Positions 62,359 through 64,000 of a stretch of DNA of 64,000 nt are shown piece by piece. Within the stretch, counting starts at the first letter, position 1. Each line of letters begins with the position of its first letter. The position numbers were made by a program, and so were the translations under genes. A model generated the notes under the pieces. It did no database searches and was not told where the DNA came from. It saw nothing but the letters and a program-made list of their open reading frames with translations. The stretch comes from UBA9620 sp965220695 (GTDB lineage Bacteria > Acidobacteriota > Vicinamibacteria > Vicinamibacterales > UBA8438), in the NCBI GenBank assembly GCA_965220695.1, contig OZ244838.1, positions 1,178,001-1,242,000 on the forward strand, given 5' to 3'.

Positions 62359-64000
62359 CGTTTTCCCGCGGCCGACGCGGCCGCCACGGCGAAGATCAGC
62401 GGGTACAGTTTCTCGAAATACCACAGCTTGGCGAAATAGAGACCGATAGGCGCCGGGGAGAAGTCGGTCAGCGTCTCGAGCCAGCGCGCCCCGCGCGCGT
62501 CGCCGGTGGCGCAGACTGCCAACGCCGTCTCCTCGATCGTGCCGAAACTGCCGTCGCCCTGTTGGCGCGAGGCGAGGAAGCGTTCTCCGCGGCGCCGGAT
62601 CTCGGCGGGCAGCAGATTGCCGCATTCGAGCACCCGCGCCGTGCCGTAGATTGGATTCGTCTGGTCGGCGGTCCAGGGGTTGCCGAACCACAACGGTATC
62701 CAGGCGCCGTCTGCCCGCTGGGAGCGCACCAGATAGCGGACGGCGCGCTCCATGGCGCCGTCGATACGCGGGTCGACCGATCGCCAGACCCGCCAGGCGC
62801 GCAGCGCGTGCGCGGTCAGGTCAGGGCTGCTCTGGTCGAACGGCAGCCGGCCCCAGCCTCGACAGAACGTCGGGATGCCGCCGTCGCGGTTCTGCAGGTC
62901 GAGCAGCCAGCGCGCCCCGGCAGTCGCCGCCGTCCGGGTCTCCGTATCGTCGCCCAGGGTCGCCAGCGCGAGAAGCGCACCCGACGTATCGTCGCCATCC
63001 GGCACGCCGCCGGGCAGGTCGGTCCAGGCCCAGCCGCCGGGCGCCGACCGGGTGTACGGATGCGTCTCGGTGTATTGCTGGTCGAGCAGCCAGCGCCGCA
63101 GGTAGCGCCGTTCGTCCGGTGTGAACGCACCCGCACCGAGCGCGTTGATGGAGAGCGTCGTCAACCAGGTCGCCAGGTTGGTGTCGATCGGCCAGCTCCC
63201 GTCGTCGCGGACCGCGGCGGTTAGAAACTTGACACCCTGCCGTGTGACCGGATGGTCGGACAGGCCGCTGCCGGCCAGGCTCATCGTGACGAAGCTCGTC
63301 AGCGGCGTCGCCTCCAGAAAGCCCCCCGAGGATGGCTGGATCGACTCCAGGATGCGCAAGGTGCGGGACTGAGCCAGGTTCCGGATGACGCGGGTGACGC
63401 CGCGTTGCGCCGGATGATGGTGGTGTTGCGCTTGCCCGATTGCGATCAGCGCCGGCAATGCATAGCTGACCACCGGCAGACCGGCCCACTTGAACCAGGC
63501 CTGCGGCAGCGCCGCGAGCTCGAACGGCAGCGCCGAAATCTGGTCCCAGCCGAAGCGGCCGGCCAAGGCGCAGTGGGTCAGAATGGGGACCGCGAAGGTC
63601 TGATCGTCGCCATATACGTCGCTGATGGCACGGGCCATCGACGCGGCCGTCGGTGTGCCGACCCGTGATGTGATCCATACGTCGGCCGCTTTCAGGCCGG
63701 TCGACCCGTGCATGCCGAGCGTGGCCCAGGCAAGGGTGGTGGTGCTGAGGTTGCTCGGGCAGCCCGGAGCGTCGCCAAACCCCCCGTCGTCATTCTGATG
63801 CGCCGCCAGCCATTGCAGACCCTCGCGCACCAGACGGTCGTGCCCCCCGACCAGGGTCAGCGCCGAGACCGCGGTGGCGGTCGCGAGCGGACTCGAGGAC
63901 AGATCGCCTTCCCAGTGGCCGGCCGCCGTCCGCTCGGCGAGTAGCCGCTGAGCATTACGCAAGGCTGAGATGTCCCATTGCCAGGAGCGCGTAGTAGGTG
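62355..64000 (-). CDS. Squalene-hopene-cyclase-like class II terpene cyclase, cut by window edge
   Basis: The frame runs from the window's right edge to 62355; at least 535 residues after TTG 63962 are seen, and the open frame continues upstream. QW-type repeats are present (DGGFGDAPGCPSNLSTTTLAW and DGSWPIDTNLATWLTTLS), and DGDDTSGALLAL matches the catalytic D-x-D-D motif. The start codon is probably outside the window, since HWEGDLSSS near the visible N-terminus usually lies inside the protein. It cyclises squalene or another polyprenyl chain, for example to hopene. It overlaps the cysteine desulfurase gene. Confidence 0.85.
   Translation of the reverse strand, partial: PTTRSWQWDISALRNAQRLLAERTAAGHWEGDLSSSPLATATAVSALTLVGGHDRLVREGLQWLAAHQNDDGGFGDAPGCPSNLSTTTLAWATLGMHGSTGLKAADVWITSRVGTPTAASMARAISDVYGDDQTFAVPILTHCALAGRFGWDQISALPFELAALPQAWFKWAGLPVVSYALPALIAIGQAQHHHHPAQRGVTRVIRNLAQSRTLRILESIQPSSGGFLEATPLTSFVTMSLAGSGLSDHPVTRQGVKFLTAAVRDDGSWPIDTNLATWLTTLSINALGAGAFTPDERRYLRRWLLDQQYTETHPYTRSAPGGWAWTDLPGGVPDGDDTSGALLALATLGDDTETRTAATAGARWLLDLQNRDGGIPTFCRGWGRLPFDQSSPDLTAHALRAWRVWRSVDPRIDGAMERAVRYLVRSQRADGAWIPLWFGNPWTADQTNPIYGTARVLECGNLLPAEIRRRGERFLASRQQGDGSFGTIEETALAVCATGDARGARWLETLTDFSPAPIGLYFAKLWYFEKLYPLIFAVAAASAAGKR

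Overview
The window is GC-rich (roughly two thirds G+C) bacterial chromosome with tightly packed operons, many 4-bp ATGA/GTGA stop-start overlaps and many exported or lipoprotein gene products. The mix of a DUF1592/DUF1552 pair, secreted HpaI-type aldolases, a cytochrome-fused quinoprotein and a 4Fe-4S-type APS reductase fits an Acidobacteriota-like organism (perhaps Vicinamibacteria). That placement is inference from gene content; there is no rRNA or tRNA gene here.

Layout. 0.1-7.2 kb (minus): gltD, gltB and a LysR regulator in one coupled operon. 7.3-12.9 kb (minus): a complete assimilatory sulfate/sulfite reduction operon (DUF2061 protein, APS reductase, the two siroheme enzymes, sulfite reductase, a conserved unknown). 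It is preceded by its own promoter, a 29-codon leader peptide with seven consecutive Cys codons and an intrinsic terminator, which together form a textbook-like cysteine attenuator. 12.9-21.2 kb (minus): a six-gene cluster of a sulfotransferase, two alkaline-phosphatase-superfamily hydrolases, a small ribbon-helix-helix-like protein, a membrane protein and a sulfatase-like protein. 21.3-24.7 kb (plus, divergent): cysQ, a fused ATP sulfurylase/APS kinase, and a DUF4202 gene. PAPS made by the kinase and PAP removed by CysQ fit the sulfotransferase next door, while the reductive branch starts from APS.

24.7-31.7 kb is more accessory: PhoD, a BASS transporter, a transposase remnant, dispersed and tandem repeats, a SecA paralogue with a C-terminal membrane anchor, a zinc-ribbon membrane protein and a fragment of a radical-SAM protein. 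31.8-42.0 kb (plus): pterin dehydratase, an EhpF/LuxE-like adenylating enzyme plus an aldehyde-dehydrogenase-fold partner, an ABC export-type ATPase with a large FtsX-type permease, and a quinoprotein. 42.0-47.4 kb: VapBC, oligopeptidase B, an exported HpaI aldolase and a serine beta-lactamase-like esterase. 47.6-53.0 kb (plus): DUF1592, DUF1552, ankyrin protein. 53.0-64 kb (minus): an ABC importer, small exported proteins, a second exported HpaI aldolase, NIPSNAP, a DUF411 protein with an in-frame UGA at a conserved Cys position followed by a SECIS-like hairpin (candidate selenoprotein), lipid acyltransferase, LON-domain protein, cysteine desulfurase and a class II terpene cyclase running off the right edge.

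The two most notable observations are the poly-cysteine leader/attenuator at 12702-12908 and the candidate selenocysteine codon at 58383-58385. Both were read directly from the sequence; both still need experimental or comparative confirmation.
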